Positions 36,508-50,100 of a stretch of 64,000 bases of DNA are shown piece by piece. The stretch spans positions 30,826,295-30,890,294 of the forward strand of contig JARWKL010000001.1 of NCBI GenBank assembly GCA_029961685.1, read 5' to 3'. Made by a program: the position numbers and the translations under genes. The notes beneath the pieces were generated by a model that did not search any database, was not told the DNA's origin, and saw only the letters and a program-made list of their open reading frames with translations. This DNA comes from Aristolochia californica (taxonomy: Eukaryota; Streptophyta; Magnoliopsida; Piperales; Aristolochiaceae). Each line of letters starts with the position of its first letter. The first letter of the stretch is position 1.

Positions 36508-39500
36508 TTTTGTGATCTATTTGTCTTTTATCTCTTTTTTTTGTTTTCGAGATGAAGGGAAACTGGAAACTCAAGTTTTGATTTAAGAAAAAAGTAAACA
36601 TCTAAAATGTAAATGCACAATGCAAAAATGTAGAGAGAGATAATTCCAAAAAGTGTTTGTAATATTTAGGGATTGTAAACTCTTTTTAGTTTTTATATAT
36701 CAGGTTCCGCAATCGTCGGGAAAAGGGGAGGCGGGGGATTTTTAAATGAGTGTTGACTTCCAATCCATAAGTCATTCATTAAAAAAATATAGTCAGTGAC
36801 ACATGATAAATCACTTTACAATCATTTATGATCGTTAGGTCAGCTTTTTGTAAATGGGCAAAACAATGGCTTGTTTAACTCGGGTAAATAACCCACCGCA
36901 CGTTCACTTAAGAATTTAATGTTATTTTCTTTAAATGGTTTGGATCCATAGGTCATTTGCATCTTTAACATGTTTCAAGCATGCATATCCATTTTTTAAA
37001 ACATGTGTGAAAAAATCTCTTTCTTATAAAATTCAGAGCTATTAGGGTTGAACTAGTGGAATTTCCCGAAATTGGGTAACAAAACTTTTGTGTTCTTTTA
37101 TGGTGTGTGAATATATTTTCTTTACTTTCAGTTGTTTATTGCTTTAAATTATTTTCATACATAAACTCTAAAATTTTTCAGTTTGATGTGATCTATATGC
37201 CTTTTATCTCTTTTTTTTGTTTACGAGATGAAGGGAAGAGAAAACTCATGTTTTGATTTAAGAAAAAAGTATACACTAAAATGTAAATGGACAATGCAAA
37301 AATTTAGAGAGAGATAATTCGAAAAAGTGTTTGTAATTTTTAGGGATTGTAAATACTTTTTAGTTTTTATATTTCTGGTTTTGCAATTGTCTGGAAAAGG
37401 GGGAGTTGGGGGATTTTTAACTGAGTGTTGACTCCCAATCCATAAGTCATTCCTTAAAAAAATATACCCCGTTACGCATGATAAATCAATTTACAATCAT
37501 CTATGGTCCATAGTTCAGCTTTTTTTAAATGGGCAAAATAATGGCTTGTTTGACTCAGGTAAATATCTCAGCGCACGTTCACTTGAGAATTTAATGTTAT
37601 TAATTTTATAAGGTTTGGATCCATAGGTCATTTGCATCTTTAACATGTTACAAACGTGCATATCCTTTTTTTTAAACATATGTAGAAAAATCTCTTTCTT
37701 ATGAAATTCCGAGCTTTTAGGGTTGAACTAGTGGAATTTCCCAAACTTGAATAACAAAACTTTTGTGTTCGTTTGTGGTGTGTGAATAATATTTCTTTAC
37801 TTAAATTTGTTTATTGGTTTAAATTTTTTCCATACATACACTCTAAAATTTTCTTTTTGTTGTGATCTATTTGCCTTTTATATGTTTTTTTTTTTTTTGT
37901 TTACGAGATGAAGGGAAAGTGCAAAATCCAGTTTTGATTTAAGAATAAAGTATACATCTAACATGGCAATACAAAATGCACAAATGTAAAGAGAGATAAT
38001 TACATAAAGTGTCTGTAATTTTTAGGGATTGTAAACTATTTTTAGTTTTTATATATCAGGTTCTGCAATCGTCGGGAAAAGGCGGAGGCAGGGTATTTTT
38101 AACTGAGTGTTGACTCCCAATCCATAAGTCATTCCTTACACAAATATAGCCCATTACGCATGATAAATCACTTTACAATCATCTATGATCGTTAGGTCAG
38201 TTTTTTGTAAATGAGAAAAATAATGGCCTGCTTGACTCGGGTAAATATCCCACCGTACATGAACTTGAGAATTTAATGTTATCCTCTTTAAAAGGTTTGG
38301 TTCAATTGGTCCTTAGCATTTTTTACATTTTTCGAGCTTGCATATCCATTTTTTAAAACATGTGTAGAAAAATCTCTTTCTTATAAATTCTGAGCTACTA
38401 GGGTTGAACTAGTGGAATTACCCAAACTTTGATAACAAAACTTTTGTGTTCATTTGTGGTGTGCGAATAAATTTTATTTTCATATATTTTTATATTGTTT
38501 TAAATTATTTCCATACATAAACTCTAAAATTTTCAGTTTTTTGTGATCTATTTGCCATTTATCTCTTTTTTTCGTTTATGAGATGAAGGGAAAGTGAAAA
38601 CTCAAGTTTTGATTTAAGAAAAAAGTATACATCGAAAAAAGAAAACCACAATGTACAAAAGAAATGAGAGATAATTCCAAAAAGAGTCTGTAATTTTTAG
38701 GGATAGTAAACTCTTTTTAGTTTTTATATATCAGGTTCTGCAATCGTCGAGAAATGGAGGAAGTGGGGGATTTTTAACCGAGTGTTGACTCCCAATCCAT
38801 AAGTCATTTCCTAAAAAAATATAGTCTATAATGTATGATAAATCACTTTAAAATTATCTATGATCGTTAGGTCAGCTTTTTATAAATGGGAAAAATTATG
38901 GCTTGTTTGACTCGGGTAAATATCCCACCGCACGTTCACTTGATAATTTAATTTTATTCTCTTTAAAAGGTTTGGATCCATAGGTCATTTCATCTTTAAC
39001 ATGTTTCAAGCATGCATATCTATTTTTTAAAACATGTGTAGAAAAATCTCTTTCTTATAAAATTCCGAGCTATTAGGGTTGAACTAGTGGAATTACTGAA
39101 ACTTGGATAACAAAACTTTTGTGTTCATTAGTGGTGTGTGAATAAATTTTCTTTTCTTACATTTGTTCATTAATTTAAATTCTTTCCATGCATAAACTAT
39201 AAAATTTTCATTTTGTTTAAATCTTTTTGCCCTTTATGTCTTTTTTTTGTTGATGAGATGAAGGGAAAGTGAAAACTCAAGTTTTGTTTTAAGAAAAAAG
39301 TATACATCTAAAATGTTAATGCACAATGAAAAAATGTAGAGAGAGATATTTCAAAAAAGTGTTTGTAATTTTTAGGGATTGTAAAATCTTTTTAGTTTTT
39401 ATATATCAGGTTCTACAATCGTCTGGAAAAGGGGGAGGCAGAGGATTTTTAACTAAATGTTGACTCCAAATCCATAACTCATTAACAAAATTTAGCCCAC

Positions 39501-40559
39501 TACGCATGATAAATCACTTTACAATCATCTATGATCGTTAGGTCAACTTTTTTTAAAAGGGTAAAATAATGGCTTTTTTGACTCGAGTAAATATCCCACC
39601 GCATGTTCACTTGAGAATTTAATGTTATTCTCTTTAAAAGGTTTGGATCCTTTGGTCATTTGCATCTTTAACATGTTTCTGGCATGCATATCCAATTTTT
39701 AAAACATGTGAATAAAAATCTCTTTCATATAAAATTCCTAGCTATTAGGGTTGAACTAGTGGAATTTCCCAAACTTGGATAACAAAACTTTTTTGTTCAT
39801 TTGTGGTGTGTGAATATATTTTCTTTCTTACATTTGTTTATTGCTTTAAATTCTTTCCATACATAAACTTTAACATTTTCATTTTGTTGTTTTCTATTTT
39901 CCATTTATCTCTTTTTTTTGGTTTACGAGATGAAGGGTAAGTGAAAACTCAAGTTTTGATTTAAGAAAAAAGTATACATCTAAAACAGAAATGCACAATG
40001 CACAAATGTAGAGAGAGATAATTCCAAAAAGTGCCCATAATTTTTAGGGATTGTAAACTCTTTTTATAAGTGGTTCTGCAATCATCGGGAAAAGGGGGAG
40101 GCGGGGATTTTTAACTGAGTGTTGACTCCCTATCCATAAATCATTTCTCAAAAAAATATAGCCAGTTGCGCATGATGAATCACTTTAAAATCATCTATCA
40201 TCGTTAGGTCAGCTTTTGTAAATGGGCAAAATGATGGCTTGTTTGACGCGGGTAAATATCCCACTGCACGTTCACTTGAGAATTTAGTGTTATTCTTGTT
40301 AAAGGTTTGGAACCATAACTCAATTGCATCCTTAACATGTTTCAAGCATTCATATCCATTTTTTAAAACATTTGTAGAAAAATCTTTTTCTTATAAAATT
40401 CCAAGCTAATAGGGTAGAACCAGTGGAATTTCCCAAACTTGGATAATGAAGTTTTTTTGTTGATATGTGGTGTGTGAAAAAAAAATTCTTTACTTACATT
40501 TGTTTATTGCGTTAAATTCTTTCCATACATAAACTCTAAAATTTTCATTTTGTTATGAT

Positions 40560-43500
40560 CTATTTGCCTTTTATCTCATTTTTTTCTTTAGAAGATGAAG
40601 GGAAAGTGAAAACTCAAGTTTTTATTTAAGAAAAAAGTAAACATCTAAAATGGAAATGCACAATGCACAAATGTAGAGAGAGATAATTCCAAAAAGTGTC
40701 TATAATTTTTAGGGATTGTAAACACTTTTTAGTTTTTATATATCAGGTCTGCAATCGACAGGAAAAGGGGGAGGCGGGGATTTTCAACTGAGTGTTGACT
40801 GCCAATTTATAAGTAATTCCTTCCAAAAATATAGTCCGTTACGCATGATAAATCACTTTACAATCATCTATGATCCTTAGGTCAACTTTTTCTAGATGGG
40901 CAGAATAATGGCTTGTTTGACTCGGGTGAAGATTCCACCGCATGTTCACTGGAGAATTTAATGTTATTCTTTTTAAAAGGTTTGGATCCATAGGTCATTT
41001 GAATCTTCAACATGTTTGAAGCATGCAAACCATTTTTTAAAATATGTGTAGAAAAATCTCGTTCGAATAAAATTTCAAGCTATTATGGTTGAACTAGTGG
41101 AATTACCCAAACTTGGATAGCAAAACTTTTGTGTTCATTTGTGTTGTGTGATTAAATTTTCTTTACTTACATTTGTTTATTACTTTAAATTCTTTCCATA
41201 TCGAAACTCTAAAATTTTCATTTTGTTGTGATCAATTTGCCTTTTCTTTCTTTTTCGGGTTTATGAGATGAAGGAAATGTGAAAACTCAAGTTTTGATAT
41301 AAGAAAAAAGTATACATCTAAAATGTAAATGCACAATGCACAAATGTAGAGAGAGATAATTCCAAAAAGTGTCTTTAATTTTTATAGTTTGTAAGCTCTT
41401 TTTAGTTTTTACATACAAGGTTCTGCAATCGTTGGAAAAATGGGAGGTGGGGGATCTTTAACTGAGTGTTGACTCCCAATCCATCAGTCATTCCTTAAAA
41501 AAATATAGCATATTACGCATGACAAATCACGTTGCAATTATCTATGATCGTTAGGTGAGTTTTTTGTAAATGCGCAAAATAATATCTTGTTTAACTCGTG
41601 TAAATATCCCACCGCACGTTCACTTGAGAATTTAATGTTATTCTCTTTAAAAGGTTTGAATCCATAGGTCATTTGCATCTTTAACAAGTTTCAAGAATGC
41701 TTAACCATTTTTTAAAACATGTGTAGAAAAATCTCTTTGTTATAAATTCCGAACTATTAGGGTTGAACTAGTCGAATTTCCAGAACATGGGTAACATAAC
41801 ATTTGTCTTCTTCATATGTGGTGTGTGAATAAATTTTCTTTGCTTAAGTTTGTTTATTGCTCTAAATTCTTTCCATACATAAACTCTAAAATTTTCATTT
41901 TGTTGTGATCTATTTGCCTTTTATCTCCATTTTTTTGTTTTACGAGATGAAGGGAAAGTCAAAACTCAAGTTTTGATTTCAGAAAAAAAGTATCCATTTA
42001 AAAAGGAAATGCACAATGCACAAATGTAGAGAGAGATAATTCCAAAAAGTGTCTGTAATTTTTAGGGATTGTAAACTCTTTTTAGTTTTAATATATCAGG
42101 ATCTGCAAAAGTCGGGAAAAGGGGAAGGCGCTGGATTTTTATTTTGAGTGTTGACTCCCAATCCATAAGTCATTCCTTACAAAAGTATAGCCCGTTACGC
42201 ATGATAAATCACTTTACAATCATCTATGATCCTTAGGTCAGGTTTTTCTAGCTGGAAAAAATAAATGCTTGTTTGACTCTAGTAAATATCCCACCACACA
42301 TTCCCTTGAGAATTTAAAGTTATTATGTTTAAAAGGTTTGGTTCCTTAGGTCATTTGCATCTTTAACATGTTTCAGGTATGCATATCCATTTTTTAAAAC
42401 ATGTGAAGAAAAATCTCTTTCATATAAAATTCCGAGCTATTAGGATTGAACTAGTGGAATTTCCCAAACTAGGATAACAAAACTTTTGTGTTCATTCGTG
42501 GTGTGTGAATTAATTTTTTTTCTTACATTTGTTTATTGCTTTAAATTCTTTCCATACATAAACTCTAAAATTTTCATTTGGTTGTGATCTATTTGCCTTT
42601 TATCTCTTTTTTTTTGTTTACAAGATGATGGGAAAGTGAAAACTCAAGAATGGATTGAATAAAAAAAGAATACATCAAAAATGGTAATGCACAATGCACA
42701 ATGCACAAAAGTATGGAGTGATAATTCCAAAATATGTCTATAATTTTTAGGGATTGTAACCCTTTTTAGCTTTTTATATATAAGGTTCTATAGTCGTCGG
42801 GAAAAGGAAGAGGCGGGGGATTTTTAACTTAGTGTTGACTCCCAATTGATAAGTCATTCCTTACAAAAATATAGCCCGTTATGCAAGATAAATCACTTCA
42901 CAATCATCTACGATCCTTAGGTCAACTCTTAGAAAATGGGCAAAATAATGGCTTGTTTGACTCGGGTAAATATCCCACCGCACGTTCACTTGAGAATTTA
43001 ATTTTATCCTCTTTAAAAGGTTTGGATCCATAGGTCATTTGCATCTTTAATATGTTTGAAGCATGCATATCCATTTTTTAAAACAGATGTAGAAAAGTCG
43101 CTTTCTCAAAAATTTCGAGCTGTTAGGGTTGAACTAGTGGAATCACCCAAACTTGGATAACAAAACTTTTGTGTTCATTTGTGGTATGTGAATAAATTTT
43201 CTTTACTAACATTTGTTTATTGCTTTAATTTTTTTCCATACATAAACACTAAAATTTTCATTTTGTTGTGATCTATTGGCCTTTGATCTCTTTTTTTTTA
43301 TTGCGAGATGAAGGGACAATAAAAACTCAAGTTTTGATTTAAGAAAAAAGTGTGCATCTAAAAAGGAAATGCACAATGCACAAATGTAGAGAGAGATGAT
43401 TCAGACAAGTGTGTAATTTTTAGGGATTGTGAACTCTTTTTAGTTTTTATATATCAGGTCCTGCAATCATTGGGAAAAGGGGAGGCGGGGATTTTTAACT

Positions 43501-46500
43501 GAGTGTTGACTTCCAATCCATAATTCATTCCTTAAACAAATATAGCCCGTTACGCATGATAAATCACTTTACAATCATCTATGATCCTTAGGTCAGCTTT
43601 TCTACATGGGAAAAATAATGGCTTGGTTGACTCGGGTAAATATCCCACCACACGTTCACTTGAGAATTTAATGTTATTCTCTTTAAAAGGATTGGATCCA
43701 TAGGTCATTTGAATCTGGAACATGTTTCGAGCATGCATATTAATTTTTTAAAACATGTGTAGAAAAATCTCTTTCTTATTAAATTCCGAGCTATTATGGT
43801 TGAACTAGTGGAATTACCCAAACTTGGATAACAAATCTTTTGTGTTCATTTGTGGTATGTGAATAAATTTTCTTTACTTACATTTGTTTTTTGCTTTTAA
43901 TTCTTTCCATACATAAACTCTAAAATTTTCATTTTGTTGTGATCTATTTGCCTTTTATCTCTTTTTTTTTTGTTTACGAGATGAAGGAAAAGTCAAAACA
44001 CAAGTTTTGATTTAACAAAAAAAGTAGACATCTAAAAAGGAAATGCACAATGCAAAATTGTAGAAAGATATAATTCCAAAAAGTGTATGTAACTTTAGGG
44101 CTTGTAAACTCTTTTTAGTTTTTATATATCAGGTTCAGCAATCATTGGGAAAAGGGGGAAGCGGGGTATTTTTAACTGTGTGTTGACTCCCAATCCATAA
44201 GTCATTCCTTACAAAAATATAGCCCGTTACGCATGATAAATCACTTTACAGTCATTTATGATCGTTAGGTCAGATTTTTGTAAATGGGCAAAATAATGGT
44301 TTGTTTGACTCAGGTAAATATCCCACCGCACATTCACTTGAGAATTTAATGTTATTCTCGTTAAAAGGTTTGGATCTATAGGTCATTTGCATCTTTAACA
44401 TGTTTCACGCATGCATATCCATTTTTAAAAAAATATGTAGAAAATCTCTTTCTTATAAAATTTTGAGCCATTAGGGTTGAACTAGTGGTATTACCCAAAA
44501 TTGGAAAACAAAACTTTTGTGTTCATTTGTGGTATGTGAATAAATTTTCTATACTTACATTTGTTTATTGTTTTAAATTTTTTCCATGCTAAAACTCTAA
44601 AATTTTCATTTTGTTCTTTTGTTTGTTTGCGAGATGAAGGGAAAGTAAAAACTCAAGTTTTCATTTAAGAAAAAAGTAAACATCTAAAATGTAAATGCAA
44701 AATGCAAAAATCTAGAGAGAGATAACTCCAAAAAGTGTCTTTAATTTTTAGGGATTGTAAACACTTTTTAGTTTCTATATATTAGGTTCTGCAATCGTCG
44801 GGAAAAGGAGGAGACACGTCATTTTTAACTGAATGTTGACTCCCAATCCATAAGTAATTCCTTACAAAAATATAGTCCGTTACGCATGATAAATCACTTT
44901 ACAATCATCTATGATCCTTAGGTGAGCTTTTTCTACATGGGCAAAATAATGGCGTGTTTGACTCGGGTAAATATCCCACCGCATGTTCACTGGAGAATTT
45001 AATGTTATTCTCTTTAGAAGGTTTGGATCCCTAGGTCATTTGAATCTTCAACATGTTTGAAGCATGCATACCATTTTTTAAAACATGTGTAGAAAAATCT
45101 CGTTCTTATAAATTCCAAGCTATTACGGTTGAACTAGTGGAATTACCCAAACTTGGATAACAAAACTTTTGTGTTCATTTGTGGTGTGTGAATAAATTTT
45201 CTTTACTTACATTTGTTTATTGCTTAAAATTCTTTCCATACCGAAACTCTAAAATTTTCATTTTTTGTGATCAATTTGGCTTTTCTTTCTTTTTTTGGTT
45301 TAAGAGATGACGGAAATGTGAAAACTCAAGTTTTGATATCAGAAAAAAGTATACATCGAAAATGGAAATGCACAATGCACAAATTTAGAGAGAGATAATT
45401 CCAAAAAGTTTCTGTAATTTTTATAGTTTTTAAACTCTTTTTAGTTTTTATATACATGGTTCTGCAATCGTCGGGAAAATGGGAGGCGGGGGATTTTTAC
45501 CTGAGTGTTGGTTCCCAATCCATCAGTCATTCCTTACAAAAATATAGCCCGTTTTGCATGATAAATCACTTTACAATCATCTATGATCGTTAGGTGAGCT
45601 TTTTGTAAATGGGCAAAATAATATCTTGTTTGATTCGAGTAAATATCCCACCGCACATTCACTTGAGAATGTAATGTTATTCTCTTTAAAAGGTTTGGAT
45701 CCATAGGTCATTTGCATCTTTAACATGTTTCAAGCATGCATATCCATTTTTTAAAACATGTGTAGAAAAATCTCTTTGTTATAAAATTTTGAACTATTAG
45801 GGTTGAACTAGTGGAATTTCCAAAACATGGATAGCAAAACATTTGTGTTCATTTGTGGTGTGTGAATAAATTTTCTTTACTTACGTTTGTTTATTGCTCT
45901 AAATTATTTCCATAGATAAACTCTAAAATTTTCTTTTTGTTGTGATTTATTTGCCTTTTATCTCTTTTTTTGTTTTACGACATGAAGAGAAAGTCAAAAC
46001 TAAAGTTTTGATTTAAGAAAAAAAGTATCCATTTAGAAAGGAAATGCACAATGCACAAATGTAGAGAGAGATAATTCCAAAAAGTCTCTATAATTTTTAG
46101 GGGTTGTAAATTCTTTTTAGTTTTTATATATCAAGTTCTGCAATAGTCGGGAAAAGGGGGAGGCGCGGGATTTTTAATTGAGTGTTGACTCCCAATCCAT
46201 AAGTCATTCCTTACAAAAATATAGCCCATTACGCATGATAATTCACTTTACAATCATCTATGATCCTTAGGTTAGCTTTTTCTACATGGACAAAATAATG
46301 GCTTGTTCAACTCAGGTAAATATCCCACCACACATTCACTTGAGAATTTAATTTTATTCTGTTTAAAAGGTTTGGTTCCTTGGGTCTTTTGCATCTTTAA
46401 CATGTTTCAGGTATGCATATCCATTTTTTAAAATATGTGAAGAAAAATCTCTTTCATATAAAATTCCGAGCTATTAGGGTTGAACTAGTGGAATTTCCCA

Positions 46501-47090
46501 AACTTGGATAACAAAACTTTTGTGTTCATTTGTGGTGTGTGAATAAACTTTCTTTCTTACATTTGTTTATTGCTTTAAATTCTTTCCATACATAAACTCT
46601 TAAATTTTCATTTTGTTGTGATCTATTTGCCTTTTATCTCTTTTTTTTTGTTTACGAGATGATGGGAAAGTGAAAACTCCAGTTTGGATTGAATAAAAAG
46701 AGAATATATCTAAAATGGTAATGCACAATGCTAAATGCACAAATTTACGGAGTGATAATTCCAAAATATGTCTGAAATTTTTAGGGATTGTAAACTCTTT
46801 TTAGCTTTTTATATATCAGGTTCTGTAATAGTCGGGAAAAGGAAGAGGCGGGGGATTTTTAACTTAGTGTTGACTCCCAATCGATAAGTCATTCCTTAAA
46901 AAAATATAGTCCGTTATGCAAGATAAATCACTTCACAATCATCTACGATCCTTAGTTCAACTCTTTGAAAATGGGCAAAATAATGGCTTGTTTGACTAGG
47001 TTAAATATCCCACTGCACGTTCACTTGAGAATTTAATTTTATTCTCTTTAAAAGGTTTGTATCCATAGGTCATTTGCATCTTGAACATGT
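40560..47090. repeat. Old multi-monomer duplication, offset about 4036 bp (6 monomers)
   Basis: The segment at about 40560-43060 recurs at about 44600-47090. ATCTTCAACATGTTTGAAGC (about 40995 and 45052), GATCAATTTG with CTTTTCTTTCTTTTT (about 41231 and 45269), GAACTATTAGGGTTGAAC (about 41750 and 45790), a monomer with GATGATGGGAAAGTG and GGAGTGATAATTCC (about 42625 and 46655), and ATGCAAGATAAATCACTTCA (42881 and 46917) keep the same order and offset. Two intervening monomers (landmarks 43795 and 44472) have no second copy in the second block, so the second copy is partial. Confidence 0.85.
44605..44630. other. Internal deletion in a satellite monomer (652-bp step)
   Basis: The usual stretch TTTTGTTGTGATC...TTTATCTC before the T-rich tract is reduced to TTTTGTTCTTTTGTTTG, with loss of about 22 bases. 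The step between landmarks 44472 and 45124 is shortened to match. Confidence 0.8.
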
Positions 47091-47159
47091 TTAAAGCATG
47101 CATATGCATTTTTTAAAACATGTGTAGAAAAATCTCTTTGTTATAAAATTCTAAGCAGA

Positions 47160-50100
47160 AAGGGTTGAACTAGTGGAATTTCCAAAAATTCAATAAGAAA
47201 ACTTTTGTGTTCATTTGAGGTGTGTGAATAAATTTTCTTTACTTACATTTATTTATTGCTTTAAATTCTTTCCATACATAAACTCTAAAATTTTCATTTT
47301 GTTGTGATCGATTTGCCTTTTATCTCTTTTTTTTATTAACGTGATGAAGGGAAAGTGAAAACTCAAGTTTTGATTTAAGAAAAAAGTATCCATATAAAAT
47401 GGAAATGCACAATTAGCAAATGTAATGACAGATAATTCCAAAATGTGTATGTAATTTTTAGGGATAGTAAACACTTTTTATTTTTTTATATATCAGGTTC
47501 ATCAATCGTCGGGAAAAGGGGGAGGCGGAGGATTTTTAACTGAGTGTTAACTCCAAATCCATAAGTCATTCCTTACAAAAATATAGCCCGTTACACATGA
47601 TAATCACTTTACAATCATATATTATCGTTAGGTCAGCTTTTTGTAAATGGGCAAAATAATGGCTTGTTTGACTCGGGTAAATATCCCACCGCATGTTCAC
47701 TTGAGAATTTAATGTTATTCACTTTAAAAGGTTTGGATCTATAGGTCATTTGCATCTTTAACATTTTTCAAGCTTGCATATCCATTTTTTAAAACATATC
47801 AAGAAAAATATCTTTCTTAAAAAATTTCGAGCTTCTAGGGTTGAACTAGTGGAATAACCCAAACTTAGATATCAAAACTTTTGTGTTCATTTGTGGTGTG
47901 TGAATAAATTTTCTTTACTTACATTTGTTTATTGCTTTAAATTATTTCCATACATAAACTCTAAAACTTTCATTTTTTTATGATCTATTTGCCTTTTATC
48001 TTTTTTTTTTTTAGTTTGCGAGATGAAGGAAATGTGAAAACTCAAGTTTTGATTTAACAGAAAAGTATACATCTAAAATGGAAATGCACAATGCACAAAT
48101 GTAGAGAGAGAAAATTCCAAAAAGTGTCTATAATTTTTAGGGTTTGTAAACTCTTTTTAGTTTTTATTTATCAGGTTCTGCAATCGTCGAGAAAAGGACG
48201 AGACGGGGGATTTGTAACTGAGTGTTGACTCCCAATCCATAAGTCATTCCTTACAAAAATATAGCCTAATACTCATGAGAAATCACTTTACAATCATCTA
48301 TGATCGTTAGGTCAGCTTTTTGTAAATGGGCAAAATAATGGCTTGTTTGACTCAGATAAATATCCCACCGCACGTTCACTTGAGAATTTAATGTTATTCT
48401 CTTTTAAAGGTTTGGATCCATAGGTCAATTGCATCTTTTACATGATTCAAGAATGCACATCAATTTTTTAAAACATGTAGAAAAATCATTTTCTTATAAA
48501 ATTCCTAGCTATTAGGGTTGAACTAGAGGAATTTCCCAAAATTGGATAACAAAACTTTAGTGTTCATTTGTGGTGTGTGAATTAATTTTCTTTACTTTCA
48601 TTTTTTTATTGAATTAAATTCTTTCCATACATAAACTCTAAAGTTTTCATTTTGTTGTGATCTATTTGCCTTTTATCTCTTTTTTTAGTTTACGAGATGA
48701 AGGGAAAGTGAAAACTCAAGTTTTGATTTAAGAAAAAAGTATACATCTAAAATGGAAATACACAATGCACAAATTTAATGAGAGATAATTCCAAAAATTG
48801 ACTATAATTTTTAGGGATTGTAAAATCTTTTTAGTTTTTTATATCAGGTTTTGCAATCATCGGGAAAAGAAGAAGAGGGGGATTTTTAACTTAATGTTGA
48901 CTCCCAATCCATAAGTCATTCCTTACAAAAATATAGCCCGTTACACATGATAAATCACTTTACAATCATCTATAATCGGTAGGTATGCTTTTTGTAAATG
49001 GGCAAAATAATGGCTTGTTTGACTCGGGTAAGTTTCCCACCGCATGTTCACTTGAGAATTTAATTTTATTCTCTTTAAAAGGTTTGGATCCATAGTTCAT
49101 TTTCATCTTTAACATATTTCAAGCATGCATATCCATTTTTTAAAACACGTGTAGAAAAATCTCTGTCTTATAAAATTCCGAGCTATTAGGTTAAAATAGT
49201 GGAATTCCCCAAACTTGGATGACAAAACTTTTGTGTTCATTTGTGGTGTGTGAATAAATTTTCTTTACTTACGTTTTTTTATTTCTCTAAATTCTATCCA
49301 TACATAAACTCTAAAATTCTCATTGAGTTTTGATCTATTTGCCTTTTATCTCATTTTCTTGTTTTACGAGATGCAGGGAAAGTGAAAACTCATGTTTTGA
49401 TTTAAGAAAAAAAGTATACATCTAAAAAGGAAATGCACATTCACTTGAGAATTCTCTATTTACGAAATGGCTTGTTTGACTCAGGTAAATATCCCATCGC
49501 ACGTTCACTTGAGAATTCTCTTTAAAAGGTTTGGATCCATAGGTCGTTTACATCTTTTACATGTTTAAAACATGCATATCCATTTTTTAAAACATGTGTA
49601 GAAAAATCTTTTTCTTATAAAATTCCTAGCTATAAGGGTTGACCTAGTGGAATTTCAGAAAATTCGATAAGACAACTTTTATGTTCATTTGTGGTGTGTG
49701 AATAAATTTTCTTTACTTACATTTGTTTATTGCTTTAAATTCTCTTCATGCATAAGCTCTTAAATTTTCATTTTATTGTGATCTATTTGCCTTGTATCTT
49801 TTTATTTATTTATTTAAGACATATAGGGGAAGTGTAAACTAGAGTTTTGGTTTAAAGAAAAAGTATACATCTAAAAAGGAAATGCACAATGCACAAATCT
49901 AATGACAGATAACTCCAAAATGTCTCTGTAATTTTTAGGGATTGTAAATACTTTTTAATTTTTATATATCTGGTTCTGCAATCGTCGGGAAAAGGGGGAG
50001 GCTGGGGATTTTTAACTGAGTGTTGACTCCGAATCCATAAGTCATTCCTTACAAAAATATAGCCCGTTACGCATGGTAAATCACTTTACAATCATCTATA

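Noticed and set aside
40148..40345. Other 60-75-codon frames in the satellite (for example 40148-40345, 43550-43738, 47253-47474, 53766-53954, 56811-57038)
   Set aside because: They occupy equivalent monomer positions and encode low-complexity F/K/L-rich peptides that shift frame between copies. They are chance frames.
49798..49816. TTTATTTATTTATTTAA microsatellite
   Set aside because: Only about three units in the naturally variable T-rich tract of one monomer; not a separate feature.
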